This document shows, piece by piece, positions 43,424 through 52,102 of a stretch of DNA of 64,000 bases; position 1 is the stretch's first letter; each line of letters begins with the position of its first letter. The notes below the pieces were generated by a model. It saw only the letters and a list, made by a program, of their open reading frames with translations, was not told the origin of the DNA and searched no databases. The stretch lies in assembly GCA_963753485.1 (NCBI GenBank), contig CAVWCL010000008.1, positions 124,001 through 188,000 on the forward strand. The letters run 5' to 3'. A program made the translations under genes and the position numbers. The DNA comes from CAWDLX01 sp963753485. GTDB lineage: Bacteria; Actinomycetota; Actinomycetes; Mycobacteriales; Micromonosporaceae.

Positions 43424-44908
43424 ATGAAATCGACGGGTGTGACCTTCAAGCGGTGCGGATGCCGGGACGCGTCGGGACGGCGGTTGGAGCGGTCGTGTCC
43501 GCGGCTGCCGGAGCGAGGGCACGGCTCGTGGTACTTCCAGTGCTCGGCGCCGAATGTGCTGGGCCGCGCCGAGCGCAAGCGCCAGGGCGGGTTCTCGTCG
43601 AAGGCGGCCGCGACCCGGGCCCGGGATGAGTGGCTGGCCGCGACTGGTGGGGAGCGCACGGCCCGGGCGTGGACGGTGGCGCAGTGGCTGCGGTACTGGC
43701 TGTCCGCGCGTACCCGGCTGAAGCCGACCGCACGCCTGCACTACAGCACGGACGTGGAGAACCTGCTGATCCCTCACCTGGGCGAGGTACGCCTGTCCGA
43801 TCTGGACGCCAAGCGCCTACGGGCCGGATTCGCCTCACTGGCGGCATCCATCAACAGCAAGGGCGTGCCACAGTCAGCGTCGGCCCTGCACCATGCTCGC
43901 GCCACACTGCGGGCGGCGCTCAACTTCGCGATCCGCGAGGAGATTCTGACGGAGAACCCGGTCCGCCGGCTGGAGATCCCCGCCTACCGCAAGCCGCTGG
44001 CCCGGGTGTGGACCGACGGGCGGGTCAAGCAGTGGCAGGACACCGGCGAACACCCGGCCGTGGCCGTCTGGACGGCCGTGCAGCTCGCCGCGTTCCTGGC
44101 CGCGGTGGTCGACGACTCGCTGTACGCGATGTGGTGGCTCATCGGGTTGCGTGGCCTTCGGCGGGGCGAAGCGTGCGGGCTGCGCTGGTCGGAAGTGGAC
44201 CTCGACGGGGGCCTGCTGTTCGTCGTCCGTAACCGGACCACCGCCGGGTACGAGGTGTTCGAGGGCGATCCGAAGACCGCCGCCGGCGTCCGGGCGATCG
44301 CGCTCGATCGACGCACCGTCGCCGTCCTGCGCACGCACCGCGCCGCGCAGGAGGCCGCGCGGGAGCGAAGACTGGCCGCCGGCAAGCTGTGGGTCGACTC
44401 CGGGTACGTCTTCGTCCGCAAGGACGGCTCGCCGCTGCACCCGTCGTACGCCTCGACGCGGTTCCGGTTGCTCATCACCCGCACCGGCATGCCGCCGGTG
44501 CGGCTGCACGACCTGCGCCACGGCACCGCCTCGCTCTCCCACCAAGCTGGGGCAGACCTCAAGGACATCCAGGAGCTGCTGGGTCATTCGAGCATCCTGG
44601 TCACGGCGGACACGTACACCAGCGTCCTGCCACCGAGGCAGCGGCGCGTGGCCGAGGCGACCGCACACCTGGTGCTCGCCGCAGCGAGCCGGACCCGCAA
44701 GAAGATCAAGGCCACGGCGCGACGCAACCGACCGCCGACCGCGTCGCCGACAGGTGCTCCCACACCGACACGGCCTGGCGAGCCGCCAAAACCGCAGGTC
44801 AGCGTCCTGAGCAACGATCAACAAGCCCAAGACGGACGGCCCCCGACTGGGTCCCCACGAGCCCCCCACCGTCTACACAGGACGAGAAAGCGGAATCGGC
44901 GCCACTGA
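43424..44908 (+). CDS. Tyrosine site-specific integrase
   Basis: 494 residues with a strong ribosome site. A short Cys-bearing N-terminal segment (FKRCGCRDASGRRLERSC, later WYFQC) precedes the SAM-like core-binding domain (TVAQWLRYWLSARTRLKPTA) and the catalytic domain: Arg in GLRGLRRGEACGL, HDLRHG, LGHSS and the nucleophile in DTYTSV. A Lys/Arg/Pro-rich tail follows. It ends 24 bp before the 54-bp att copy that overlaps tRNA-Arg, so it is the integrase of the right element and probably acts on att sites at 25738 and 44933. All catalytic residues are present. Confidence 0.93.
   Translation: MKSTGVTFKRCGCRDASGRRLERSCPRLPERGHGSWYFQCSAPNVLGRAERKRQGGFSSKAAATRARDEWLAATGGERTARAWTVAQWLRYWLSARTRLKPTARLHYSTDVENLLIPHLGEVRLSDLDAKRLRAGFASLAASINSKGVPQSASALHHARATLRAALNFAIREEILTENPVRRLEIPAYRKPLARVWTDGRVKQWQDTGEHPAVAVWTAVQLAAFLAAVVDDSLYAMWWLIGLRGLRRGEACGLRWSEVDLDGGLLFVVRNRTTAGYEVFEGDPKTAAGVRAIALDRRTVAVLRTHRAAQEAARERRLAAGKLWVDSGYVFVRKDGSPLHPSYASTRFRLLITRTGMPPVRLHDLRHGTASLSHQAGADLKDIQELLGHSSILVTADTYTSVLPPRQRRVAEATAHLVLAAASRTRKKIKATARRNRPPTASPTGAPTPTRPGEPPKPQVSVLSNDQQAQDGRPPTGSPRAPHRLHRTRKRNRRH
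43993..44567 (+). repeat. ~575-bp direct repeat, copy 2 (within intact integrase)
   Basis: Matches 33549-34120 apart from a 3-base difference. Together the two copies bracket ~10.4 kb that contains the RiPP operon and STAND gene, and could recombine to delete or amplify it. Confidence 0.85.
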
Positions 44909-44932
44909 ATAACCGCAGGTCAGATGGCTTAT

Positions 44933-44986
44933 GATCTTGCGCGCCCGAAGGGATTCGAACCCCCAACCTTCTGATCCGTAGTCAGA
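44933..44986. repeat. Right attachment site overlapping tRNA-Arg
   Basis: 54 bp identical to 25738-25791. It runs from 7 bases beyond the tRNA 3' end to the 5' side of the anticodon stem, a usual core for tyrosine integrases. Because the element's end supplies the same sequence, the tRNA gene stays intact. Confidence 0.9.
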
Positions 44987-45012
44987 TGCTCTATCCGTTG
45001 AGCTACGGGCGC
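44940..45012 (-). tRNA. tRNA-Arg (anticodon ACG)
   Basis: 73-nt cloverleaf. Acceptor stem GCGCCCG pairs with CGGGCGC, the D-loop has AGCTCAACGGATAGAGC, the anticodon loop CTACGGA lies between TCTGA and TCAGA, and the T-arm has GGGTTCGAATCCC. The discriminator is G and CCA is not encoded. It is the integration target of the elements to its left. Confidence 0.95.
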
Positions 45013-45045
45013 CGGTGCCGGACCATCGTACATGGCCGCGGAACG

Positions 45046-45136
45046 CGGAGGCTCCGGGATTCGAACCCGGGAGGGGCTTTAAGACCCCAACCGCATTAGC
45101 AGTGCGGCGCCATAGACCGAACTAGGCGAAGCCTCC
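45046..45136 (-). tRNA. tRNA-Ser (anticodon GCT)
   Basis: 91-nt class II tRNA. Acceptor GGAGGCT pairs with AGCCTCC, discriminator G, anticodon loop CTGCTAA (GCT), and a long variable arm (GGGGTCTTAAAGCCCC) typical of serine tRNAs. The T-arm has GGGTTCGAATCCC. It lies 33 bp upstream of tRNA-Arg on the same strand and is probably co-transcribed. Confidence 0.95.
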
Positions 45137-45284
45137 ATCGGCGGCCTGTCTGCGCAGGTCACCGTCGTCCGAGGATACAGGGCAGCGGAGGTGGTGCCAA
45201 AGCGACTACCCTGCTGGGCGCCAGGTTGGCTACGGGGGTGCACAGGCGGCGGCCGGCCCCGGCTCCCAGGAGGAGTCGATCTTC

Positions 45285-47367
45285 ATGTTCCGCTCACATC
45301 GGACCCGGTTAGGCCTGGTTGCGACGGCCGTCGTGGCCGTCGTCGGAGGTATCGGCGCGGCTGGTCTGACCGCGTACGCCGATGAGACCACCGGCACCCT
45401 CACCGGCCACTTCACCCACGACGGCGCACCGGTCAGCCCGGGCAGCGTCTTCGTCACCGCAGACCAGGGTGACACCACCGCCGGGGCGAACCTCGACAGC
45501 GATGGTGCGTTCACCGTGGCCGACCTCCCGCCCGGGCAGTACCGGGTGCTGTTCCACGACGACACCACCGGCCTGAGCCAGTACGCCCACCAGAAACTCA
45601 GCTACCTCGACGCCGACCTCATCGACGTCACCGCCGGCGCGACCACCACGGTCGACGAGGCCACGCTGCCGACCGGCACCCTGCAGGGCATGGTGACCGA
45701 CGCCGGGGGCGCACCGGACGTGGCTGACGTGCAGGTCCACCTGGCCAGCGATCCGTTCGGCGTGGTCGCGTTCACCACCGCTGGCGCCGACGGGCTCTGG
45801 CAGCTGGAGGTGCCGGCCGCGGATTACACCGTGTCGATCGTTCGACAGCCCGATGCGACGCCCGTGTCCCAGTGGCTGCATCACCAGGTCAGCGGCAGCA
45901 CGGCGGACACCTTCACGGTGACCGCTGGCGCCACCCACCACCGCCGACGAGAGCCTGCTCGCGATCGGCTCCCTCTCGGGCCACTTCACCGACACCGGCG
46001 GTGGCCCGGTGGCCGGCGGATCGGTCCAGGTCCTTGACCCGGCTGGCAACTTCGTGGCGTTCGCCGCCACCGACGACGCCGGCGCCTTCAGCTTCCCGGC
46101 CCTGCTGGCGTCGACGTATAAGGTCCTGTTCAACACGCCCGACTTCAGTCGGACCCAGTACGCCCATGGCAAGACCAGCTTGGACGAGGCGGACCCGGTG
46201 GTCGTCGTCGGCGGTGCCGACACCGTGCTGGACGAGCAGTTGCTCGCCACCGGAACTGTGGTGATCCGGGCCAAGGACGCCACCGATGGCGCCACGGTGA
46301 CCGGCTTCTGCCTGCTCGGCCTGGACGCGTGCGACAACGGCACCGGCGTCATCACGCTCACCGATGTGCCCCCCGGGCAGCAGATCTACGAGGTCGATCC
46401 GCAGAGCGGCCGGTACTTCAACGAGGGCGTCACGGTGATCGTCCCCAGCGGCGGCACGGTGAGCGTCACCGTGAGCCTGCGCCGGGCCGCGAGCATCACT
46501 ACCCGCCTGGTGGACCGCAGGACCGGGGCACCGGTGGTCGGCGGCTGCGTAGAGCCGATTCCGGTGGGCGACCTCAACCCGGTCGGGGTGCAGACGCCCT
46601 TCTGCAGCGACGCCACCGGCACGGTGACGGTTGGCCCGATCGACCCCGGATCGTTGCACCTCTTCATCCGCTTCGACGACGGCCAGCACGGCATGATGTG
46701 GGTCAACCCGTCGGGCGGCGGGACCGGGCGGTCCGAGCTGGCCCGGGTGGTCAAGGCGACGGCCGGCGCCGTCACCTCCGTTCCCACCGTCAAGGTCGAC
46801 CGGGCTGGCCGGATCGCCGGCCGGATCACCGACACCGCCGGTGCGCCGCTGGAGAATGCCCGGGCACTGCTCAACCCGTTCAACCCCATCCGGGAGGCGG
46901 GCTTCGGGTCGTCCACCGACGCCGACGGGCGCTACGTTTTCGAGGGACTCGGCCCGTACGACTGGCCGATCTACTTCTGGCATTTCCAGCACGCGCCCCA
47001 GTGGTCCGGCGGCGTGGCAAACCGCCTGCTCGCCACCCCGGTGACCGTGCGGGAAGGTCGGACATCGACGGCCAACGCCCGGCTCAGCCGCGGCACCACC
47101 GTCACCGGCACGCTGATCGCGAATGACGGTGGCCCGGTCGTCGACGGCTTCGTGGTCGCGGTGAACCTCGTCACCGGCGATGTCATGGGCAGCTCGCCGG
47201 TGACCGACGGGCACTACACGCTCTACGCCACCGGACCGCAGGCGGTCCAGCTCAAGGCGCCCGTCTTCGGGCCGTCGACGGTCTACTACGGGCAGACCAA
47301 CCAGCCGGTGCTCATCTCCGGCCACGGAACCCTCACCATCAACATCCCGGTGAGCGCACAATCCTGA
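45285..47367 (+). pseudogene. Secreted carboxypeptidase-regulatory-like repeat protein, one frameshift
   Basis: AGGAGG precedes ATG 45285. A signal peptide (LGLVATAVVAVVGGIGAAGL) leads into repeated beta-sandwich units of the CarboxypepD_reg/SdrD-B type (TGTLTGHFTHDGAPVSPGSV, TLQGMVTDAGGAPDV, RIAGRITDTAGAPLE). Near 45936 an extra C in an ACC run shifts the frame; the other frame continues directly (TADESLLAIGSLSGHF) to 47367. Corrected length is about 693 residues. It would be an exported surface or matrix protein. The single indel in a short repeat could be a polymorphism or sequence error. Confidence 0.8.
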
Positions 47368-47385
47368 TCGCCGCGCGCGAACGCA

Positions 47386-48162
47386 TCACAGGAAGGAGAC
47401 ATGCCCCCGCAGCAGCGTGTAGCCCACGAACGAGACCACATCGAGCAGCGTGTGTGCGATCACCAGCGGAGCCAGGCGGCGGGTACGCAGGAAGAACAGC
47501 GCGAAGACGGCGCCCATGAGCGCGTTGCCGACGAAGGCGCCGAACCCCTGGTAGAGGTGGTAGGAGCCGCGTAGCAGTGAGCTCGCCACCACCACCGCCC
47601 CGATCCGCCACCCCAGCTCGCGCAGCCGGGTGACGAGGTAGCCGACAACCACGACCTCCTCGAGGATCCCGTTGGCGGCCGCCGCGAGCACCAGCACCGG
47701 CACCGCCCACCACACGTCGGTCAGGTTCGCCGCCGCCACCGCGGTATTGATACCCAGCGCTCGGGCGGCGGCGTACAGGCCGATGCCGGGGATGCCGATG
47801 GCCGCCGCGAGCGCGACGCCGAACCCGATGTCGAACCCGGGCCGGCGCCGGTCGAGACCGAGGTCGCGACGGACGTCGCCACCGTCCCGGTTGAGCAGGT
47901 GCAGCGCGAGCAGCGCCGGCACCAGATCGAAGACGATGGCGGCGAGCTGGTAGCTGAGGTCCAGCCACGGCCGGTCGGGCACCACGGACGGGTTGAGGCG
48001 GGTGGTTTGCTGCGACAGGGCTTGCGGTCGGGTGAGCTTCTCGATCAGAGACAGCACCGAGTAGACCGCGGACGAGCCGAGCGACACGCCGAGCACGAGC
48101 AACACCTCGTGCCACCGCACCGATTGACGCAGCCCGATTTGGGGCGGTTCCTCGTGGTCCAC
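47386..48162 (-). CDS. CPBP family intramembrane glutamic protease
   Basis: 258 residues with about six to eight hydrophobic helices. The CPBP/Abi catalytic motifs are in order: NGILEEVVVVGYLVTRLREL (EE plus R), SLLRGSYHLYQG (the second motif with His) and VIAHTLLDVVSFVGY (HxxxD). Such enzymes process prenylated or membrane proteins, and some relate to bacteriocin immunity. The start was set at GTG 48162; the longer frame overlaps the upstream divergent region. It is convergent with the repeat-protein gene. Confidence 0.85.
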   Translation of the reverse strand: MDHEEPPQIGLRQSVRWHEVLLVLGVSLGSSAVYSVLSLIEKLTRPQALSQQTTRLNPSVVPDRPWLDLSYQLAAIVFDLVPALLALHLLNRDGGDVRRDLGLDRRRPGFDIGFGVALAAAIGIPGIGLYAAARALGINTAVAAANLTDVWWAVPVLVLAAAANGILEEVVVVGYLVTRLRELGWRIGAVVVASSLLRGSYHLYQGFGAFVGNALMGAVFALFFLRTRRLAPLVIAHTLLDVVSFVGYTLLRGHVSFL

Positions 48163-48271
48163 GACCGCGATCGTCGCACACGTTGTGCGGCGTGGTACGC
48201 CGCCGGTGGGCAGACTGGGATTGCAAGTGGCACTCGTCGATATCAATAATGCAGCGACATGTAGGGCGGGC

Positions 48272-49387
48272 ATGGGCACCCTGGCGGTTCTGCTCAAGGA
48301 GAGCTGGTCGCACGTCGAGGGCCAGTCCGACCAGTTTGCCAACCAGTTCTACGCCCGGATCTTTCTCACCGAGCCCGGCCTGCGCGAGCTGTTCCCGGTC
48401 GACATGTCCAGGCAGCGCTCGCGCATGGTCGACGGTCTGGTCGCCGCGATGCAGGTGATCGACGACCCGCTCCGATTCGGCCGGCTGATGGCCAATCTCG
48501 GGCGCGAGCACCGCCGCTACCACGTCCGCGCCGAGCATTACGGCATCGTCAGCGCGGCGTTGGTCGACTCGATGCGGCAGTGCTGCGGCCGGCACTGGTC
48601 GGTCGAGTACGAGCAGGCGTGGCGGGACACGTACCGGATGATGGCGAGCGCCATGCTCGCCGGCGCCGAGCAGGACTCGCACCGACCGCCGGTCTGGTAC
48701 GCCGAGGTGGTGGCCCACGAACGGCGCGGGCGCGACGTCGCTGTGTTCCGCTGCCGGCCGCTCAAGCCGTACAGCTACGTCGCCGGCCAGTACCTGCACC
48801 TGGAGTGCCACTACCACCCGCGCGAGTGGCGGCCGTACTCGATCGCGAACGCCCCGCGCCAAGACGGCACCCTCGACTTCCATGTGCGCGCCCGCGACGG
48901 CTGGGTCTCGGCCGCGCTGGTCCGCCGGCTTCGAGTCGGCGAGGTGGTCCGGCTCGGGGCGCCGCTCGGGGGCATGGTGCTCGACCTCGAGTCACCACGC
49001 GACATCGTCTGTGTCGCCGGTGGCACCGGGCTCGCGCCGGTGAAGTCCCTTGTGGAGGAACTGACCCGACGCAGCCACAACCGCTGGGTTCACGTCTTCA
49101 TCGGCGCCCGGACCCGGGAGGAGTTCTACGACCTGCCCGACCTCACCCGCCTCGCGGCCCGCTACCCCTGGCTGTCGATCATCCCGGCGTGCAGCGACGA
49201 CCCCACCTACCCGGGCGAGACGGGCGCGATCAGCGACGTGGTGGAGCGCTTCGGACCCTGGCCAGATCACGAGTTCTTCGTCAGCGGCGCGCCCGGCATG
49301 GTACGTACCACGTTGCGGACACTATCCAGAATGGAGACTCCACCGAGCCGGGTCCGCTACGACGCGGTCACGTCCTACGTGGCGTAG
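48272..49387 (+). CDS. Flavohemoprotein-like globin/FAD/NAD reductase
   Basis: 371 residues. A globin domain (ESWSHVEGQSDQFANQFYAR; proximal His likely in REHRRYHV) is fused to a ferredoxin-reductase-type FAD domain (REWRPYSIANAPRQ, the RxYS motif) and a NAD domain (IVCVAGGTGLAPVKSLVEEL; ending FFVSGAPGMV). The layout is that of flavohemoglobins, which detoxify nitric oxide as NO dioxygenases, although the globin part is divergent. ATG 48272 chosen. Its last 13 bases overlap the end of the convergent deformylase-fusion gene. Confidence 0.85.
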   Translation: MGTLAVLLKESWSHVEGQSDQFANQFYARIFLTEPGLRELFPVDMSRQRSRMVDGLVAAMQVIDDPLRFGRLMANLGREHRRYHVRAEHYGIVSAALVDSMRQCCGRHWSVEYEQAWRDTYRMMASAMLAGAEQDSHRPPVWYAEVVAHERRGRDVAVFRCRPLKPYSYVAGQYLHLECHYHPREWRPYSIANAPRQDGTLDFHVRARDGWVSAALVRRLRVGEVVRLGAPLGGMVLDLESPRDIVCVAGGTGLAPVKSLVEELTRRSHNRWVHVFIGARTREEFYDLPDLTRLAARYPWLSIIPACSDDPTYPGETGAISDVVERFGPWPDHEFFVSGAPGMVRTTLRTLSRMETPPSRVRYDAVTSYVA

Positions 49388-50901
49388 TGCCACGAGCGGC
49401 CGTGGTCGGCGTACTCGTCGACCGGGATGAGCCGTCCGTCGGTGGGCATCCGGTCGGTGTAGAGCAAGCCGCCGAGGTGATCGATCTCGTGGGCCACGAT
49501 CCGAGCCAACCCGTGCCGGTACGTGCTCACACTGAGCTCGCCGTCGGCGCCCGCGTGCTCGACCTCGACGAGCAGGGCCCGCGACACCAGACCGCGGACG
49601 TCGAAGAAGGACAGGCATCCCTCGTACTGGCTGTCGTGGTCGACCGACTCGCCGACGATGCGCGGGTTGAGCAGCACGATCGGCGCGGCCGCCGGCTCCG
49701 GCGCCCGGATCACCGCGGCGGCCCAGCCGATGCCGAGCTGGGGCGCGGCGAGGCCGACCCCGTTGCCGAAGTCGTACCCCGCAGCCAGCCGGTCGACCGC
49801 CTCCAACAGCCGGGCCACCACCTCGTCGGCGAGAGCCGCCTGCTCCGGCAGATCGAACCAGCGGGCCGCCCGTTCCAGGATGGGGGCCCCGCGTTGCACG
49901 ACGCCGGCGTTGCGCATCAGCTCACTGAGGCGGGCCGGCGGCGGCGCCTGGGCCGGCGCGGCCTCGTCGTTCTCCCGGAACCGCCACTCCAGCCGGTAGC
50001 GGGAGTTCAGCGGGGGCTCGTCGGTCGACCACTCGAAGTGGGTCCGGTCCCCCTCGACACGCTCCGTCACCGGCGTCCGCAGGGGCAACACCTCGGTGGT
50101 CAGCGAGCCGGAGACGCCCCAGACGACCGGGCGCAGCGCCGTTGGCAGGTCCAGGTGCACGGCGAGGCTGCGGGTGGGCAGCCGCACGGCCCGCTGGAAC
50201 CAGGCTCCCCACTTGTCCTCGCCGACTGTGTAGCAGTAGCCGATCGTGGCCCGCTGCCCGGGATAGAGCGGGAAGCGGGCGCCGTCGTTCTCGAAGAGCA
50301 GCCAGATCTCCTTGAACGCGTCCCGATCATGGCGGCGCTCCCACCGCATCGGCTCGTCGCCGCACCGGGCCGCGAAGCTCAGTTCGGCCCAGGTGAGTGG
50401 ATGGTCGCGGTGATGCCGGTTCGACCGGTCCGGCTCGCCGGGGTACCGGTCGATCGCGATCCGGATCGGGTAACGGGTGACCGGCTCGTCGCCCGCGTTG
50501 TAGAGCTCACGGCGGATCTCGCAGCGGTACACCCCGTTGAGGTAGATCAGCTCGGAGTACTCCCGTTCGATGATCAGCCCGCCGGTGGGCGGAAACCACT
50601 GCTCGGGCACGGTGGCGGTACGCAGGGCCGGCCGCTCGCCGGTGTGGGCGGCCTGCTGGCGCGCCTCGTCGTACTCGCGGAACCGCTGCCAGATCAGGCC
50701 GCCGGCGCGCAGCACCGCCTCCGCCCGGCGGGCGAAGTCCTCGGTGGGCCGATGCCGGCGCGCCTCGACGTGACTCACGTACGACGGGTCGAACCCCATC
50801 TCGGCGGCCAGCTCCTTCTTCGACAGCCGCCGCTGCCCCCGCCACTGCACGAGCGCGGCCGAGAACGCGTCGGCAGCCGCCTCGACCAGCGGGTTTGTCA
50901 T
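49375..50901 (-). CDS. XRE-type HTH / peptide deformylase fusion protein
   Basis: 508 residues. N-terminal XRE helix-turn-helix (LSKKELAAEMGFDPSYVSHV) to ~residue 70. A strand-rich central domain of ~250 residues follows (EYSELIYLNGVYRCEIRREL; PLYPGQRATIGYCYTVGEDK) with no family I recognise. The C-terminal ~170 residues are a peptide deformylase with all three motifs: GVGLAAPQLG, EGCLSFF and HEIDHLGGLLYTDR, so the metal site (Cys, two His, catalytic Glu) is intact. Housekeeping deformylases lack such fusions. It may be a sensor-regulator that uses formyl-peptide hydrolysis or binding, or a specialised second deformylase. ATG 50901 fits the HTH start. Confidence 0.88.
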   Translation of the reverse strand: MTNPLVEAAADAFSAALVQWRGQRRLSKKELAAEMGFDPSYVSHVEARRHRPTEDFARRAEAVLRAGGLIWQRFREYDEARQQAAHTGERPALRTATVPEQWFPPTGGLIIEREYSELIYLNGVYRCEIRRELYNAGDEPVTRYPIRIAIDRYPGEPDRSNRHHRDHPLTWAELSFAARCGDEPMRWERRHDRDAFKEIWLLFENDGARFPLYPGQRATIGYCYTVGEDKWGAWFQRAVRLPTRSLAVHLDLPTALRPVVWGVSGSLTTEVLPLRTPVTERVEGDRTHFEWSTDEPPLNSRYRLEWRFRENDEAAPAQAPPPARLSELMRNAGVVQRGAPILERAARWFDLPEQAALADEVVARLLEAVDRLAAGYDFGNGVGLAAPQLGIGWAAAVIRAPEPAAAPIVLLNPRIVGESVDHDSQYEGCLSFFDVRGLVSRALLVEVEHAGADGELSVSTYRHGLARIVAHEIDHLGGLLYTDRMPTDGRLIPVDEYADHGRSWHYAT

Positions 50902-51081
50902 GGTCGCGTCCCCCTCGGGGCCCGCTCACCCGGCACCGTGGACCGGTTGTCTCAGTGTTTCGGCCGCTCGCCGGGCGGATAACCAGACCGACGCGTTCCT
51001 GACAAACACTTGACATCACGGAATCGACCGGGGCTTCAGCGACCGTCAAGGATACGGCTTCGCCGGTCGTGCCCGTCGAGC

Positions 51082-51100
51082 TACGGTTAGGCTGGCCTTT
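51082..51100. promoter_or_regulatory. Possible DtxR/IdeR iron box
   Basis: The 19 bases tacggttaggctggccttt match the actinobacterial iron-box consensus TTAGGTTAGGCTAACCTAA at 13 of 19 positions, including the central GGTTAGGCT and CCT. It lies 65 bp upstream of the FhuF-like gene, a fitting target for iron-dependent repression. Found by eye. Confidence 0.5.
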
Positions 51101-51165
51101 GTTTGACGCGACACGCGGTGAGAGGTGGCGGTCATGATCAGCGGTCGACGCGCGGGCGGGCGCCG

Positions 51166-51966
51166 ATGACCGCGGTGCAGGCGCCGCAACGGGAGCCACT
51201 TGCCCCGGTACGCCAGGTTCTGGCGGCCATGCGGGCCCGGCCGAACCTGCCGCCGGTCGACGGGATCGCCGCCGACCTGACCGTGACCGATCTCGACGGG
51301 TGGGTGCCGGCGACCGCGCTGATCTCGGGTGACGCGCTGGACGACCTGCTCGCGACGGCCCGCCGGCGCTGGCGGGCGGCGCCGCATGCCGCCGCCGCCC
51401 TGGCCTGGAAGAGCTATACCTACTGGCTCGCCCTGCCCGCCGTGCTCGGCTACGCGGCCGCCCGCCGGGTCCCCCTGGTCCGTCCCGGCAGCGTCGTGGT
51501 GCACTGGTCCGCGGCCCAGCCGTTCCTGCGCATCGGGCTCACCTCGGTCGAGGTCGCCGTGCTGCCCGACGACCCGCTGGCGTCGGCGTCACCGGCCTCC
51601 CGGCGATCCGCCCGGGTCCGGGTCGTGCCCGACGAGGACGCCCTGCTCGCGATGTTGCGGTCGGCGGTCGTGGACGACCACCTGGCGCCTTTGATGGCGC
51701 GCATCCGAGCCCAGCTGCATCTGGGCCAACGCACCCTCTGGGGGTCGCTCGCCTCCGGCATCGCGCACGGCCTTTCCCGAGCCGACGAGGTCCTGCCCGG
51801 GCCAGCCATCGCGATCGCGAACCGGCTGCTGACCAGCCTGGGCCTGGCCGACCTGGTCGAGCTGGCGCCGCACGACGGCGGCGGCTTCGCGGTACGTCGG
51901 CACACGTGCTGCCTGGCGTTCACCTTGCCCGAGCCGACGATCTGTGCCGGCTGCTGCATCCAGTGA
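51166..51966 (+). CDS. FhuF-like (2Fe-2S) ferric-siderophore reductase protein
   Basis: 266 residues. The FhuF-type C-terminus is clear: CCLAFTLPEPTICAGCCIQ, the CC-x10-C-x2-C motif that holds a [2Fe-2S] cluster. Upstream, LAWKSYTYWLALPAVLGYAA matches the helical family core. FhuF proteins reduce ferric siderophores in the cytoplasm to release iron. Start ATG 51166; the frame is open to 51103. A possible iron box precedes the gene. No siderophore genes are visible in the window. Confidence 0.85.
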   Translation: MTAVQAPQREPLAPVRQVLAAMRARPNLPPVDGIAADLTVTDLDGWVPATALISGDALDDLLATARRRWRAAPHAAAALAWKSYTYWLALPAVLGYAAARRVPLVRPGSVVVHWSAAQPFLRIGLTSVEVAVLPDDPLASASPASRRSARVRVVPDEDALLAMLRSAVVDDHLAPLMARIRAQLHLGQRTLWGSLASGIAHGLSRADEVLPGPAIAIANRLLTSLGLADLVELAPHDGGGFAVRRHTCCLAFTLPEPTICAGCCIQ

Positions 51967-52046
51967 CAACCGCCGAGGGCGGCAGTGGATGACACCGCCG
52001 CCCAGGGCGGCACGCGATGACACCGCCGGTCCGCGGCGGCGTCCGG
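51965..52046. repeat. Three tandem ~27-bp hairpin-forming repeats
   Basis: Units at 51965-51990, 51991-52018 and 52019-52046 each begin gac(a)accgcc and contain an inverted GCCGCC/GGCGGC arm. They start at the stop of the FhuF-like gene and end before the cytidylyltransferase-like gene. They could act as a terminator or as RNA-stability hairpins, or be members of a dispersed repeat family. Confidence 0.7.
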
Positions 52047-52102
52047 GCACCGGGGGGTGTGGGCCGGTAGCATGGCCTGCGCCCGGCGGTGAGGAGGACG
52101 CG

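Noticed and set aside
45913..47361. Leftward 482-codon frame antisense to the secreted repeat protein
   Set aside because: Shadow of the beta-sandwich repeats; no family similarity.
48580..50982. 800-codon rightward frame across two genes
   Set aside because: Shadow of the flavohemoprotein and, antisense, the deformylase-fusion gene; no motifs of its own.
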